A stretch of DNA of 64,000 nt from Hippasteria phrygiana (GCA_037893225.1 JAZGUH010000056.1:2232001-2296000), one strand, 5' to 3'. Counted from the stretch's first letter, positions 22,330 through 33,028 are shown. The notes: generated from the sequence alone by a model not told the origin. Made by a program: numbers and translations.

Positions 22330-23439
22330 ATGTGTTACTTGTCATATTCTACCTTCAGTTTGTTGAAATTCATGTTACCACCTTCAACTGTTCTTGATTG
22401 GTTCAAATCATATTTGCAAAATCGTTCTCAGTCTGTTCATTTATCAGGGGAATTATCCAAATACTCTAAGCTCAGCTTTGGTGTACCACAAGGATCTGTT
22501 TTAGGGCCTCTGCTTTTTACCTTATACATATCACCCCTTGGCCGCATTGCCCAACACCATGGCCTCCTTCCCCATTTTTACGCAGATGACACGCAGCTTT
22601 ACGCCACCTTTTCTCCCAGTATACCCGATGATGACACCAACACACAACACATCCTTGAAACATGCTTAGACAACATACGCAGGTGGATGGCGGCCAATCT
22701 ACTCAAACTAAACGCCCACAAAACCCAGTTTCTTGTCATTCACTCACCTCACCTCAGACAGGAAGTTAACATTCCAGACATGCGCATTGGTGATGTTCTG
22801 GTTGCTCCTTGCCCTGATGCGCGTAACCTTGGCGTCGTTTTCGACAGGTTTATGAACCTTGACCGACATATTACCACAGTCTGTCAGTCTTCTTATGCGC
22901 ATCTACGTCGCATAGCAGCAATCAGAGCATCACTTTCACTTCATACAGCTGAACAACTCATCCACGCATTCATCTCATCAAGACTAGACTTCTGCAACAG
23001 TTTACTTACAGGACTACCTCAACAATCATTAAAACGCCTTCAGAAAGTCCAAAATGCGTCTGCCCGCTTACTCACCAGAACAAGATCATCCGAGCATATA
23101 ACACCTATATTATTCAATCTGCATTGGCTTCCTGTTAAATACCGAATACAATTCAAAATCCTGCTCCTTACATTCAAAGCCCTTCACGGATTATCTCCAT
23201 CTTACATACGAGACATGTTACAACTCCGCAACCTGCGACCAGGCCTCAGATCTTCTTCATCACAGATACTCTCTGTTCCCATAACTCGCCTGGCAAGCTA
23301 CGGGGACCGGGCCTTTTCGAGCTGTGCACCGCGTCTCTGGAACTCCTTGCCAAACGAGTTAAGAGATACAACTGATCTGTCATCATTCAAACGCGATCTT
23401 AAGACTCATCTCTTCAATCTCTCATTTGAAAGACAGTGA
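22330..23439 (+). CDS. 5'-truncated CR1/L2-like LINE reverse transcriptase
   Basis: A 369-codon open frame holds the C-terminal half of a LINE ORF2. It enters within the reverse-transcriptase domain (WFKSYLQNRSQSV), continues through FGVPQGSVLGPLLFTLYI and the catalytic YADD (residues 84-87, FYADDTQLY), then the conserved tail LDFCNSLLTGLP, LQKVQNASARLLT, LHWLPVKYRIQFKILLL, KALHGLSPSYI, PRLWNSLPNELR and FKRDLKTHLF. The endonuclease and the first catalytic aspartate are absent, the usual result of incomplete reverse transcription. The start codon is only the first ATG of the surviving frame. The motif series fits the CR1/L2/Rex1 side of the Jockey superfamily. The frame is unbroken, so the insertion is fairly young. 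Confidence 0.93.
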   Translation: MCYLSYSTFSLLKFMLPPSTVLDWFKSYLQNRSQSVHLSGELSKYSKLSFGVPQGSVLGPLLFTLYISPLGRIAQHHGLLPHFYADDTQLYATFSPSIPDDDTNTQHILETCLDNIRRWMAANLLKLNAHKTQFLVIHSPHLRQEVNIPDMRIGDVLVAPCPDARNLGVVFDRFMNLDRHITTVCQSSYAHLRRIAAIRASLSLHTAEQLIHAFISSRLDFCNSLLTGLPQQSLKRLQKVQNASARLLTRTRSSEHITPILFNLHWLPVKYRIQFKILLLTFKALHGLSPSYIRDMLQLRNLRPGLRSSSSQILSVPITRLASYGDRAFSSCAPRLWNSLPNELRDTTDLSSFKRDLKTHLFNLSFERQ

Positions 23440-23730
23440 TTTACAAGTGACCGGCGCCTTTGAATGGTTTACCAGATACTGTGCGCCTTATAAATTATCT
23501 GTAATTATTATTAACTGTTATTTAACTTTTATTTGTTGTTAATGTCTGTATTGTATAAAGATAATTTAAATTTTATGATGGTACTATGTAATTCACTTTT
23601 ATTTTGAGACAACAACAGTAAACCGTATATAGATTTTGCACGTCGTGCTTAAAACACTCGGTCACCAGCTTGTACATTAAGGGACCAAGGATTCAGGTTT
23701 TCGAATCCCAATGTGAATTGAAAAATATAT
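23440..23730 (+). mobile_element. probable 3' UTR of the LINE
   Basis: AT-rich DNA follows the reverse-transcriptase stop. I could not fix the element's 3' end. Confidence 0.4.
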
Positions 23731-23898
23731 TTAAAAATAACAGTAAGAAAGAAAAGAAAACGAAGGCAGTTTTGATGTATCATAGGCCCTAGTCTCCAAC
23801 TGTGCTTTGGAGTTTAACTGTGACAGGCAACGTAATTCGAAACGAATTCGAAGGTGATGGTAAAATAGAAATGGCGGATGCGCGAAGGATACGCCTAT

Positions 23899-24056
23899 GA
23901 CGGTGTAGCGTGAAGTTCAGTCACTATGAAATACGGGCTCATTGGTACTATTGCATATGCCTAAGTAGTGACCGGTCATTGTGAGAGGGCTTAGGCCTAA
24001 CCAATAATAGGGAAAAGAGTTCGATTTTCATAGGAGTCTGATTTTCATACGACAAT
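23899..24056 (+). mobile_element. MITE family A, copy 2
   Basis: Shares ACGGTGTAGCGTGAAGTTCA, CTATGAAATACGGGCTC, GTGACCGGTCA, CAATAATAGGG and TTTTCATAGGAGTC with the copies at 7931 and 41088. Confidence 0.85.
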
Positions 24057-25338
24057 GATATTAGCGAATGTGGATGTATTTCCTCACGAGTCCAAAATGA
24101 TGATCCTGTAGTCACAATGTGCTGTGGTTAATTTACGGCTAAATCAATAAACTCTTTAAAACCAAAACGTGTATCAGGGCATCATTTTCGTGTATACCCC
24201 GAAAACACCATTATTTTGACAACTTTTATATTGTGATAATGTGACCTAAATGAGACAGGATAATATGCCCATTATATAGAGCGGTTGTTAAAATTAATAC
24301 ATAGTTCCTTCAAGTTGTCACATGCCATGAGATATTTGTGAGATCAGCAAAGAAACCATTGGAATACTACTTGGTTCAAACCAAGCTTGTTTGAAATTGA
24401 GCCCAAGATGTCGGCAATTTAACTCAAATAATCATGGATTCAAAAACATCACATTGTGTATCCGCAAAACCTCTATTTTAAAGGACTTCATAAACAACAC
24501 TTCCAGACGACTGAATTCGATAAGCCGAACGAAAACAATCCCGCTAAAGCTTCCATGTCCGTGTATGACTAAAATGTGATGGATTTTAACCTATTTACGA
24601 ATTCCTGAAGATGACTGTATATACTTTGAACGAAAAAAGCTCTCACTACACTGCACACGGTCCTTCTAGAATAGTGCTAGGAGCACATACCCTATGCACT
24701 AGCACCATATGAATTAGGAGCGTCCCACCTCAATTCTGTTACCCCTTTTCGATTTTGTTTTATGGAATGTCTCATTGGAAAGCTCATAACTTATCTAATG
24801 CTAACAAAAAGCACTTGACACAGCATCTTTAAGTGGTCTGTGATGTATATTATTCTGTGGCAGTTTTGTTCATAAAACGCATTTTCTTAAGCTCTTAAAA
24901 CGACTCATCATTAGCTCATTAATAGCAACTAATTAGTTGGCCGAATTTGCCCCCTCCAAAAATTGGGCCTGCCCAGTACATTGGTAAGATTTAATCCGCA
25001 ATAAAATTCACTTTGGGGAAAATATGTGAGGTACATTTACTTTTAAAGCGGCAGTATTGTCAACAAAATGCAGTTTTCTGCACTTTTGAATGAAAAGTTC
25101 TCATTTGCCCTTTAATTATGAGCTAATTAGTGAACGTATCGGTCTTCTCTAAATTTTGAGCATGCAGAATATGTTCGTTCTTTAGACTATGCTTAAAAAC
25201 GTGTAATTTTGCTAAAACCTTACACATTTTATTGATGGAACCCCAACAAAAACTTGTATAAAAAGCACACTTTGTTGACCACCTTCTATTTTTTGCGTTT
25301 GAGAATCTGCGGCTGAAACCACGGCTGAATCCACGGTC
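24057..25338. other. unassigned AT-rich DNA
   Basis: No gene, domain or clear repeat was recognised. Confidence 0.3.
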
Positions 25339-25492
25339 GAAATTTGCAAAGAAATTTACGATAAAATGTGCGATATCGCAAATATCTGCGTAGAAATCTG
25401 CAAAGAAATGTGCGATAAAATGTGCGACATCGCATAAATCTGCGCAAAAAATCTGCGATGAAAATGTGCGACATCACAAATATCTGCACGCC
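25339..25492. repeat. imperfect short tandem repeat, about 58 bp
   Basis: Roughly three units share GAAAT(T/G)TACGATAAAATG or GTGCGATAAAATGTGCGA, CATCGCA and ATCTGCG. The minus-strand frame across it repeats FLRRF and CRTFYRTF, which I read as a by-product of the repeat. Confidence 0.7.
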
Positions 25493-26165
25493 CTCAACTT
25501 TAGATTTTCTGGATCCACTACAGAGGCGAATAAGAACCACGGAATAGCAACCCAGACCACGAAAAAGATGTTGGGATGCCATAACAAATTTGGCTACAGA
25601 GACCCGGGGCCAATTTCAAGCTGCTTAAGCCAAAAATAAATGCTTAGCACAAAAGAGTCTTGCTAGTAAAATCAGTTACCAGCCAAAACTCCATGCGATT
25701 GTCATACCAAGGAAACAATACCTATAAATACCAATCAAAAGCAATAAACATGTGGTTGGTAATCCTGTTTTTTTACCAAGGATGACCTTTCATACTTTTT
25801 GTGCTGAAGCAGCCGTATGAAATTGGCCCCTGGACAAGGACGGCAAAGGAAAAGCAACCCGGAGAGGTCTGATAGAGGGCGACATTCTGCAGTTGATGGC
25901 AAACGCCTACAGGTGCAAGATACAAGGCCTATTGAAAAGTATTGTCTCTTGTTGTGATAAGTTGTGTTTGCCATGCATTTTTCAATAATCTAGGAAAGAA
26001 AGCTATCGTCCAGACTTCAAGTATTAGTGTTTTCAACCCGATTAATTGTGTCCGAAACGTTGAGAGCGGTGTGCCGAATTAACGGTCAGTCTGGTGCTTT
26101 GACATTCGTTGTGCTTAAGTAGCTGGAGATGTGGGTTACCAAACCACTAGGGGAGGGGAATAATA
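25493..26165. other. unassigned DNA
   Basis: No gene or repeat recognised. Confidence 0.3.
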
Positions 26166-26274
26166 GGCTGAGTCCGAATCCTTTGTCTAGGGCTATTGTC
26201 CAGGTGTTCGTCCATTACAACTACGCGTGACGTAGCCATAGCTGTAGCTCCAGATGTCCATTTCGGACACGGCC
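26166..26274. mobile_element. MITE family B, copy 2 (TA target duplication)
   Basis: Ends GGCTGAGTCCGAAT...TTCGGACACGGCC are flanked by TA on both sides. The core matches the copy at 13470. Confidence 0.85.
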
Positions 26275-26466
26275 TATTTATTTTGTGTTAGCTGGAATAA
26301 AAACCTGTAGGGCACCGGCCGCGCGATTCTTTTTTCGTACCACATAAAAATGATTCGCTGTGGCAGTACGTTTGCATGGTTTTGTATGCTATTGTATGCT
26401 ATTGAAGCTATCAATAGAGGGCGATAGATAGTGACGTCATTTAGACAACTACCTTAACTATACCCA

Positions 26467-26645
26467 GCACGATATGGGGCAGAGGGGTACCCCCCAGTTT
26501 GTCCCTATACCCTATACACTCTCCAGACTATTGTTACCTAACACATCCCCCCTAGACTTCTGAAAAGAATTCCTGAGATTCCGGGAACACAATGACCAAC
26601 ACAAAAGAGGGGGGGGGGGGGGGTTCGCTCTGCCCCATATCGTGC
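26467..26645. mobile_element. MITE with GCACGATATGGGGCAGAG terminal repeats
   Basis: An 18-bp perfect terminal inverted repeat (GCACGATATGGGGCAGAG) bounds a core with a G run. No coding capacity and no obvious target duplication. Confidence 0.85.
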
Positions 26646-26660
26646 ATCATATGACCTTAA

Positions 26661-26874
26661 CCCCTTGGTCACGGTATTTTACGGGAGACGTCGGGGTGTT
26701 GCGGCGGTTCTGGCAGCCAAATCGAACCGCTACAATGTGTTTGTGCAGTCAAGCATAAAATAACCAATAATCCAACAATGGATTGAAACTGCACAAACGG
26801 CGGCCAGTGGCATCATCCGGCCTGGTGGCACTGTTGTTTTTTCCCGCCCTATGGCGATATCCGTACGCAAAGGG
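26661..26874. mobile_element. piggyBac-like MITE (TTAA target duplication)
   Basis: TTAA flanks both ends. The terminal repeats are CCCCTTGGTCACGG at the left and, read from the right, CCCTTTGCGTACGG. A CCY terminus next to TTAA is the hallmark of the piggyBac superfamily. The core has a second inverted motif (GTGCAGT...ACTGCAC). It carries no transposase. Confidence 0.85.
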
Positions 26875-26924
26875 TTAAGGCCTAGGTTGCAGTAAACCGA
26901 TTTATTTTGAGCTGCTGTTGTGGC

Positions 26925-26995
26925 TATATCGGTAGAGCTTAAGGCTTTAGGTTACGAGGCTTGGGTTCGAATCCTCTGATGGGTTTGTTTTTCCT
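26925..26995 (+). repeat. tRNA-like sequence (degenerate tRNA or SINE head)
   Basis: A perfect B box (GGTTCGAATCC) sits about 45 bp after an A-box-like TGGCTATATCGGTAGAG. The arms do not fold into a convincing tRNA, so a pseudogene or SINE head is more likely. Confidence 0.45.
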
Positions 26996-28477
26996 TTTCT
27001 AATTGGTGGCATGGAGGATTTTATTTAAAGGGAAAACAAATGTGAGAAGCTATCTTGCTGCTCACATAGCCAAGTACACAAAAAATACCGGTACTCATGC
27101 GAATATACGGGGGAAAATATCGCGCACCATCCGGAGGTGGGTCATCGCCACCTTGTTGTTCTCACTGTCACTTGAACCTATTTCAGAAATATTGCAATTT
27201 TTAAGCTGCAATTTTCGAAAAATATTACATTGAATAAATCAAAACTATCCAAATTTTAATCCAAGACATATGTACAAAAGGCTAAAGTCTCCATTGTATG
27301 CTCTACCTCTGCTGCAGTTTTCGGTGCAACATATATTTTACTGACATTTTCCAAAATCAGCTAAAAATTTATCCTAGAGAAATTTGGGAATATCAGAAAA
27401 CTTTTATTGAGTAATATAAACACATATTTCAGAAATATTCTGCTGCTGCTGCTTCTTCTCCAAATACCGTTGCTTCTACTGCCGTTCCTGTTGCTGCTAC
27501 ACCGGCAAAGATTATTAAGTAGATTATAATTTTTGTTCTATAATTTGTTGTAGGAGGTTGCGGCCGGTTAACGTTCCCCCTCAGTCGTTTTTTTCAAAAG
27601 TTGACGGGGGAACGTGCCCCCGCGTCCCCCTCCCTGGATCCGCGCCTGATTATGCTTCACCCTAGGACTCCGTGCGGACATGGATAAAGAACATCAAATT
27701 GTTATTTTTGGCAGATTGACTGAAACACACCCACTGCTCATGAACCGGCCATATTCAGTTGACCATTTTCCACGAAGCGGGTCTTAATATTTAAGTTTCT
27801 GGACCCATAACAGAAGCTAATATCACGGGACAAGCACATACAAAGGTGTTGCCTTGCTTCATTCATTGGTGCATTAACTGCTCGACTTACAGGCCGACTT
27901 TCTGGCGAGAATTAAACCTGAATTTCAGACCCAAAATAATTTAACGGAAGCACAATTTTTATACTGCATTTTTCCCTAGGTTCTTCAGGAAAAGCTTTAT
28001 TTTTAAAACGTTACGCCAACTTTGTATTCTTCGTCTTGATCATCAACCATAGTTGGTCGTCTTCTACATCGCGTAAAATTACGTCATGTTCTGATTGGTG
28101 GTGTGTGTTCTTGTTCCGAGTGCAGCGTTCTTGGGGCACGTTCCCGCCAATCTCAGCCCCTGTTACCTTTCCCGGTCTTAACGCAAAGCGCCCTCTACAA
28201 TTAGAAAGAAGAGGGCGCAAAACCGTCAAGTCTGGCCCTTTCACCGCGACCATCACTTTTTCTTTTCTTTTGGATTGCCAGCAGAGGGCGGGCAACAAGA
28301 ATCCCTGTTTCGATCAAACAACTGGCGTTCTTGTATTTAAATAAAATTATTGGACATGTTCAAAGAATAGAACAACTTTTATGCACTGTTGTTTAAAGGA
28401 CACATGCATTTGATTGGGGATTTGTGCAGTTTGTCTGAAATAATGACTAAATTTCCGTCCACATTTGGCGTCACTGA
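26996..28477. other. unassigned DNA
   Basis: No gene recognised. A GC-rich patch at 27545-27640 (CCCCCTCCCTGGATCCGCGCC) resembles the ends of the G-run repeats at 30580 and 54690. Antiparallel frames of about 100 codons at 28011-28344 have no recognised domain. Confidence 0.3.
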
Positions 28478-28633
28478 GGGCCTGTTTGTTTCACACAGAT
28501 CTCGATCAGTGATCCGTGCGTTGGATCACACACCAGATCCCGCCTATAACTAGTGGATGGAGCGAACCAACGATGGGATCACTGATCGGGATCACTGATC
28601 GGGATCCGGATCTGTGTGAAACAAACAGGCCCT
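28478..28633. mobile_element. MITE with GGGCCTGTTTG terminal repeats
   Basis: Terminal inverted repeats of about 23 bp (GGGCCTGTTTGTTTCACACA plus GATC) bound a 156-bp element. The sub-terminal GATCAGTGATC motifs are themselves palindromic. TGA flanks both ends, consistent with a 3-bp target duplication. Confidence 0.85.
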
Positions 28634-29179
28634 GAACCAGGTGCTGGTCGTGCCTCTAGACACATACTTTCATGGCAGAGAATTGGAATATAAATCCCGA
28701 TGAACCCCTCAATTAACCGGCTATACCAAGTAACGACGTTACATTCTGTTTACCACGTTTAACAGGTGGGGACATGCGGAAAGATTACCACACCGTAGTA
28801 CAATGGTTTCTCCAACAAAATTTAATACAGGCCTACGTTACATGGTTATTTTAAAGGATTATTTTCACTTCGTATTTGCAACCTAACGGAAACCATTATT
28901 GTCACCTTTTGAGTTTGAAAAAAAGAACGTAGTCGTGGAGTTTGTTACAAAAACTGGCAAAATTGACACGATCCCAACTTGTATGTACTGAAATACATGC
29001 TGTGATACCTCAGCGCGCTGTTCTGTCAGTGTTCTTCATTGTGGGATATTATTGTGTCCAAGTAGTTAAGTACCGTATTCAAACGCATTTGCATAAGCCC
29101 GTGTAAGATCAGAGTGTGACATTCCCAACATATTAACCAAACTTCGACGAATCTAAGGGGAGAGACTCACAAGGTACCG
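28634..29179. other. unassigned DNA
   Basis: No gene or repeat recognised. Confidence 0.3.
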
Positions 29180-29183
29180 AGCC

Positions 29184-29640
29184 ACCTATGGTGTACTATT
29201 TACGACACATCGCTTTGCCTCTTCCATACGCGACGCGACTATACGACGCGACGGCACGACGGCTGCGTTGCATCGTGCCGTCGCGTCGTGCCGTCGCTTC
29301 TTTCCCATTACTTCTGGCGTCGCGTCGTGCGTCGCGTCGTGCCGTCGTGCCGTCGCGTCGTTTTTTTCTAGCTTGCAGGTTTTCTTTCCTCAACTTCGCC
29401 CCTTCCGTCGCCCATCGCGTCGTACCGTCGTGCGTCGCGTCGTGCGTCGCGTGTCGCGTCGTGCGTCGCGTCGTGCTCGCGTCGTGCGTCGCGTCGTGCT
29501 CGCGTCGTGCGTCGCGTCGTGTTTCGCGTCGTGTTTCGCGTCGTGTTTTGCTTCGTGTTTTGCTTCGTGTTTCGCGTGGAGTAGTCCGGTCATGCTGTTG
29601 TGAACATGCGCAGTTGAAATACCGAACTGGCTCACAGAAT
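29184..29640 (+). repeat. CGTCG-satellite element, left copy
   Basis: From TATGGTGTACTATTTACGAC to GAACTGGCTCACAGAATA, the core is a dense array of CGTCG/CGTCGTG units (for example GTCGTGCGTCGCGTCGTG). The whole is repeated in inverted orientation at 31503-32005. Arginine-, serine- and valine-rich frames on several strands result from the satellite and are not genes. Confidence 0.9.
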
Positions 29641-29882
29641 AACCCGCTAATAAATTTAAATTTTTGCGCGCATGCGCTTAACCGCGCGGTGACGGTGAAC
29701 AAAAGGCCTGAGCTGTGTATTTGAAATGTGTAAAAAGACGATTTTGCTAGAATTCTGTTTGTATTTTCCCAATTTTCGTAGCAAACAATCTACAGAATCA
29801 ACAACGGTACCGCGATAACAGCGGTGTCTGGCGGGACAAAATAAATATTGAAAAGAGAGAAAATATTTCGTTCCTGAGTATC

Positions 29883-30009
29883 ATTAGCCTTTTAGAGGTA
29901 TGGCGGACACAATAGGAGGGCGCTATTTTATTTGGGTATAAATACACAGGTTTTACCCAAATCAAATAACGCCCTCCTATTGTGTCCGTCATACCTCTAA
30001 AAGGCTAAT
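29883..30009. mobile_element. MITE family C, copy 1
   Basis: Near-perfect terminal inverted repeats of about 55 bp start ATTAGCCTTTTAGAGGTATG and continue GCGGACACAATAGGAGGGCG, with almost no core. A longer copy with the same ends is at 33371-33620. Confidence 0.93.
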
Positions 30010-30075
30010 GCAATGGGCACTTCAAACATGTGCTCATTGGTACGGTTCGGATGCTGGCAAGGGTTTTGTGCTATA

Positions 30076-30265
30076 AGGCGCGGGTCCGGGGGGGGGGGGG
30101 GGGGGGGGTTTCAACCCGCCCCCCCCCCTTCCCTGCTCGTGGCCATGTTTTTTTTTTTTAGGAGCCTACGCCTAAAGTTGCAAACCAGAAAAGCAGAAAC
30201 CACATGTCTTATTTTGCCTATGCGTAAGAACAAAACAAAGTGGTTAAATGGCGCCACCAACGGTG
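30076..30265. repeat. G-run repeat, copy 1
   Basis: A run of about 20 G is followed by CCCCCCCC, a T run and TAGGAGCCTACGCCTAAAGTTG, AAACCACATGTCTTATTTTG, CCTATGCGTAAGAACAAAAC and AAATGGCGCCACCAA. The latter part is found in reverse complement at about 54505-54640. Confidence 0.8.
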
Positions 30266-30287
30266 AAAAAGTGTAACTCACTGTAAA

Positions 30288-30443
30288 CAGTAGCGTATCC
30301 AGTTTGTTTGTGCCAGGAAGGGCAAACAACGTCTGAACCGTCTTAAAATCGTTTTAAAACACTATTTTTAAAAAAATTTTATGACGCTTCAAATGCCGCC
30401 AGGGGGGCAAGTCCCTCCCCCCCTTCCGCTGGATACGCCACTG
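30288..30443. mobile_element. hAT-like MITE with 8-bp target duplication
   Basis: Terminal repeats CAGTAGCGTATCCAG and, from the right, CAGTGGCGTATCCAG. The 8 bp ACTGTAAA stand directly before and directly after the 156-bp element. An 8-bp duplication with CAGTGGCG-type ends is diagnostic of the hAT superfamily. Confidence 0.95.
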
Positions 30444-30583
30444 ACTGTAAAGGTTTATAAATGTTGAAACAAAGTTGCCGTGTGCACGGGTTTACATAAA
30501 CGACGTAAAACAAAGTTACAATAAAACTACACGTTATGAGCGGTTTCCATTTCTCGTCAAGGTTGGTGGGTGGGGGGGGGGGG

Positions 30584-30742
30584 TGGAAGGGCGGATCCAG
30601 GGGGGGCCAAAGGGGGCCCATGCCCCCCCCCCAAAAAAAAAAAACTGACGTCGCAAAAAGGCAGCCACTGCGTACACCCACCCACAAAACTCAGCAAAAA
30701 AATGTGTTGGCCCCTCCCAAAATTGTGTTCTGGATCCGCCCT
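30584..30742. mobile_element. possible hAT-like MITE with G runs
   Basis: Ends AAGGGCGGATCCAG at the left and the same read from the right (CTGGATCCGCCCTT) bound about 160 bp with G and C homopolymers. The flanks are G runs, so a target duplication cannot be judged. Confidence 0.65.
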
Positions 30743-30765
30743 TGGGGGGGGGGGGGGGGACGATG

Positions 30766-31172
30766 ACAGCCCGATTGTCCGAAGGTTCTTTAGTCCGAAG
30801 GGTTATTAATCCGAAGGTTCGTAATGGTCCAAAGGTTCGATAGTCCGAAGGGCCCAATAGTCCGAAAATAGAATAAGGTTAAATAATCCGAAGGTTCGAT
30901 ATTCGGAATAGACGATAAGTTTCTGACTTTTGAACCTTCGGACTAATTAACCTTATTCTAAGTTCGGATTACTGAACCTTCGGATAAATGAACCTTCGGA
31001 TTGTAGGCCGTTCGGACTAATGCACCTTCGGACTATTGCATCAAATGTTCTGTTAACGAACCTTATTTCATTTTCGGACTATCGAACCCCCTCATATGGG
31101 GAATTTGTACGTTCGGAATATCGAACCTTTGGATCAATAAACCTTTGGACAATCGAACCTTCGGACTATCGG
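30766..31172. mobile_element. motif-palindrome element (TCCGAAGGTTCGA repeats)
   Basis: Dozens of variants of AGTCCGAAGGTTCGATA run in one orientation in the left half and in the reverse complement (TATCGAACCTTCGGACT) in the right half. The ends are inverted (CCCGATTGTCCGAAGGTTC and, from the right, CCCGATAGTCCGAAGGTTC). No coding content. Confidence 0.85.
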
Positions 31173-31502
31173 GCGGACCCCGTAAAGGCGTGTATATTGT
31201 TAGGCATGTGGTTTGAACAAGGCCCATCACCATAATTCGTATATTTCTTTTATTATCAACAACCAGATATTGCAATGGTGATGCTAAAAATGGATCAACT
31301 TATACCGGAACCTATTCTTGGATTTTGATAAATAAATTGCCAAATGCATTACGTTTAACTAATCCTTTTTAAGGGGTGGGATTCGCCCATTATTAGTTGT
31401 CCGCCAAAACTATAATTATATATGGTGGGGACATAATCTCCCGTTTCCAGGATCGCTTTGCAGGCCAGTCATTCAGCACTATATAAAAGAAAACCAAACG
31501 GC

Positions 31503-32005
31503 AAATGTTATTCTGTGAGCCAGTTCGGTATTTCAACTGCGCATGTTCACAATAGCATGACCGGACTACTCCACGCGAAACACGAAGCGAAACACGAAGC
31601 AAAACACGACGCGAAACACGACGCGAAACACGACGCGAAACACGACGCGACGCACGACGCGAGCACGACGCGACGCACGACGCGACGCACGACGCGAGCA
31701 CGACGCGACGCACGACGCGACACACGACGCGACGCACGACGCGACGCACGACGGTACGACGCGATGGGCGACGGAAGGGGCGACGTTGAGGAAAGAAAAC
31801 CTGCAAGCTAGAAAAAAACGACGCGACGGCACGACGGCACGACGCGACGCACGACGCGACGCACGACGCGACGCCAGAAGTAATGGGAAAGAAGCGACGG
31901 CACGACGCGACGGCACGATGCAACGCAGCCGTCGTGCCGTCGCGTCGTATAGTCGCGTCGCGTATGGAAGAGGCAAAGCGATGTGTCGTAAATAGTACAC
32001 CATAG
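31503..32005 (-). repeat. CGTCG-satellite element, right copy
   Basis: Reverse-complement copy of 29184-29640 with a somewhat longer satellite core (more CGACGCACGACG units). The outer end again reads TATGGTGTACTATTTACGAC on the minus strand. Confidence 0.9.
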
Positions 32006-32153
32006 CCACCGATATCTCAACAAGTCATCCCATCATCTTATGTATAAGTCGATATGGAATAGCCCTAATAGCGTTAACTGACTTCAGTCAGCACCACACT
32101 TTGAACAAAGACTTACAATGCCATAACTAAGCCACGGTACCCAAAAACAAACA

Positions 32154-32421
32154 ATGGTTGTCGGCGAGCAGAGAGCGCCCAGCGCTCTGCTCTTGTCATT
32201 CCTGACGGCGTTCCTGGCTGTCGGATCTAGCTGCAACAAACATCGGACAGAATGCGACCGACTCTGGCGCGAAATGCTTGATCTACATGGGCGGCTTATT
32301 CGCTTTTCCCGGGAGCGGTATGCAGCATGAGGTAGCGCAGACGGCACTGGATCACGTGAATAGCTTGGAAGGGATTCTGGACGACAACCGTCTGGTTATG
32401 AGATGGAACTGGACTGGCGGG
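32154..32421 (+). pseudogene. first exon of a second GABA-B-type receptor copy (frameshifted)
   Basis: The ATG at 32154 opens a frame with a typical signal peptide (MVVGEQRAPSALLLSFLTAF, then LAVGSSC), but that frame ends early. In the next frame, open from about 32206, the exon encodes NATDSGAKCLIYMGGLFAF, then HEVAQTALDHVNS, GILDDNRLVMRWN and TGG, followed directly by a consensus donor (GTAAGT at 32422). The pattern YMGGLF...ALDHVN...GIL...LVMRWN is the start of the Venus-flytrap ligand-binding domain in GABA-B receptors. A one-base frame change between signal peptide and domain breaks it; an assembly error is the alternative. It lies on the strand opposite the main receptor gene at 40.9-59.4 kb. 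Confidence 0.75.
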
Positions 32422-32499
32422 GTAAGTGGTTGTAGTAATAATTAAGGGCGTCGATGGGTGGGGGATGTCCCCATACACTCACACTTTTTGATTGCCAAT

Positions 32500-32530
32500 A
32501 AGCCAGTTCGGTATTTCAGCTGCGCATATG
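32500..32530 (-). repeat. end fragment of the CGTCG-satellite element
   Basis: GCCAGTTCGGTATTTCAGCT and CGCATATGCACAA match the inner end of the copies at 29184 and 31503. The satellite core is absent. Confidence 0.6.
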
Positions 32531-32589
32531 CACAAAGACATTTTATCCCGAATGACCTGCGCGACCTACCTGATAGTCCGAAACCCTAA

Positions 32590-32627
32590 ATATATTTATT
32601 TATTTATTAATTTATTTATTTATTAAA
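32590..32627. repeat. (TTTA)n microsatellite
   Basis: Imperfect TTTA/TTAT units. Confidence 0.85.
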
Positions 32628-32728
32628 TATCTTTAAACAGCATAAAATGATCAGCATAGGCTGTTTTCCATCAATGTCCTGTAAAATGTGGTAGTTTTCA
32701 ATTCAAATTTCTAAGTGAACAAAAAATA

Positions 32729-32945
32729 CTGGCAGGAGCGGGACTCGAACTTGGGACCACCGAACACCGCACCGGCGCCCCACCAATGAGCCATATTTCC
32801 CTATGTTGGCGGTCTCTCAAATTGTCACTATCTTTGTTCGAGGCGCTAGTCAGAAGTGATAAACCCATAATGCCGTGTATAGCCAGGGATAACGCCCAAT
32901 TTTTACCGATACAGCCTAGGAAGCGACATTGTGGAATCACTCAAT
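32729..32945 (-). repeat. tRNA-derived SINE, copy 2
   Basis: A near full-length match to the SINE at 16521-16745, including the degenerate tRNA head and the body (GGCGGTCTCTCAAATTGTCA, AGCGACATTGTGG). Confidence 0.9.
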
Positions 32946-33028
32946 GAGGATACGACTTTTTAACTTATTCATCAAACAAACAAAAAGGGAAACTGATCAG
33001 GTAAATTCAAATACTTTTTCAAAAAACC

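Noticed and set aside
26925..26995. Functional tRNA gene
   Set aside because: The B box is perfect but acceptor and anticodon stems do not pair convincingly.
29188..29724. Long arginine/serine/valine-rich reading frames on both strands, and again at 31393-32009
   Set aside because: They are translations of the CGTCG satellite, open in several frames at once, with no domain.
30534..30857. Proline- and glycine-rich frames near the G and C runs
   Set aside because: Homopolymer translation inside repeats.
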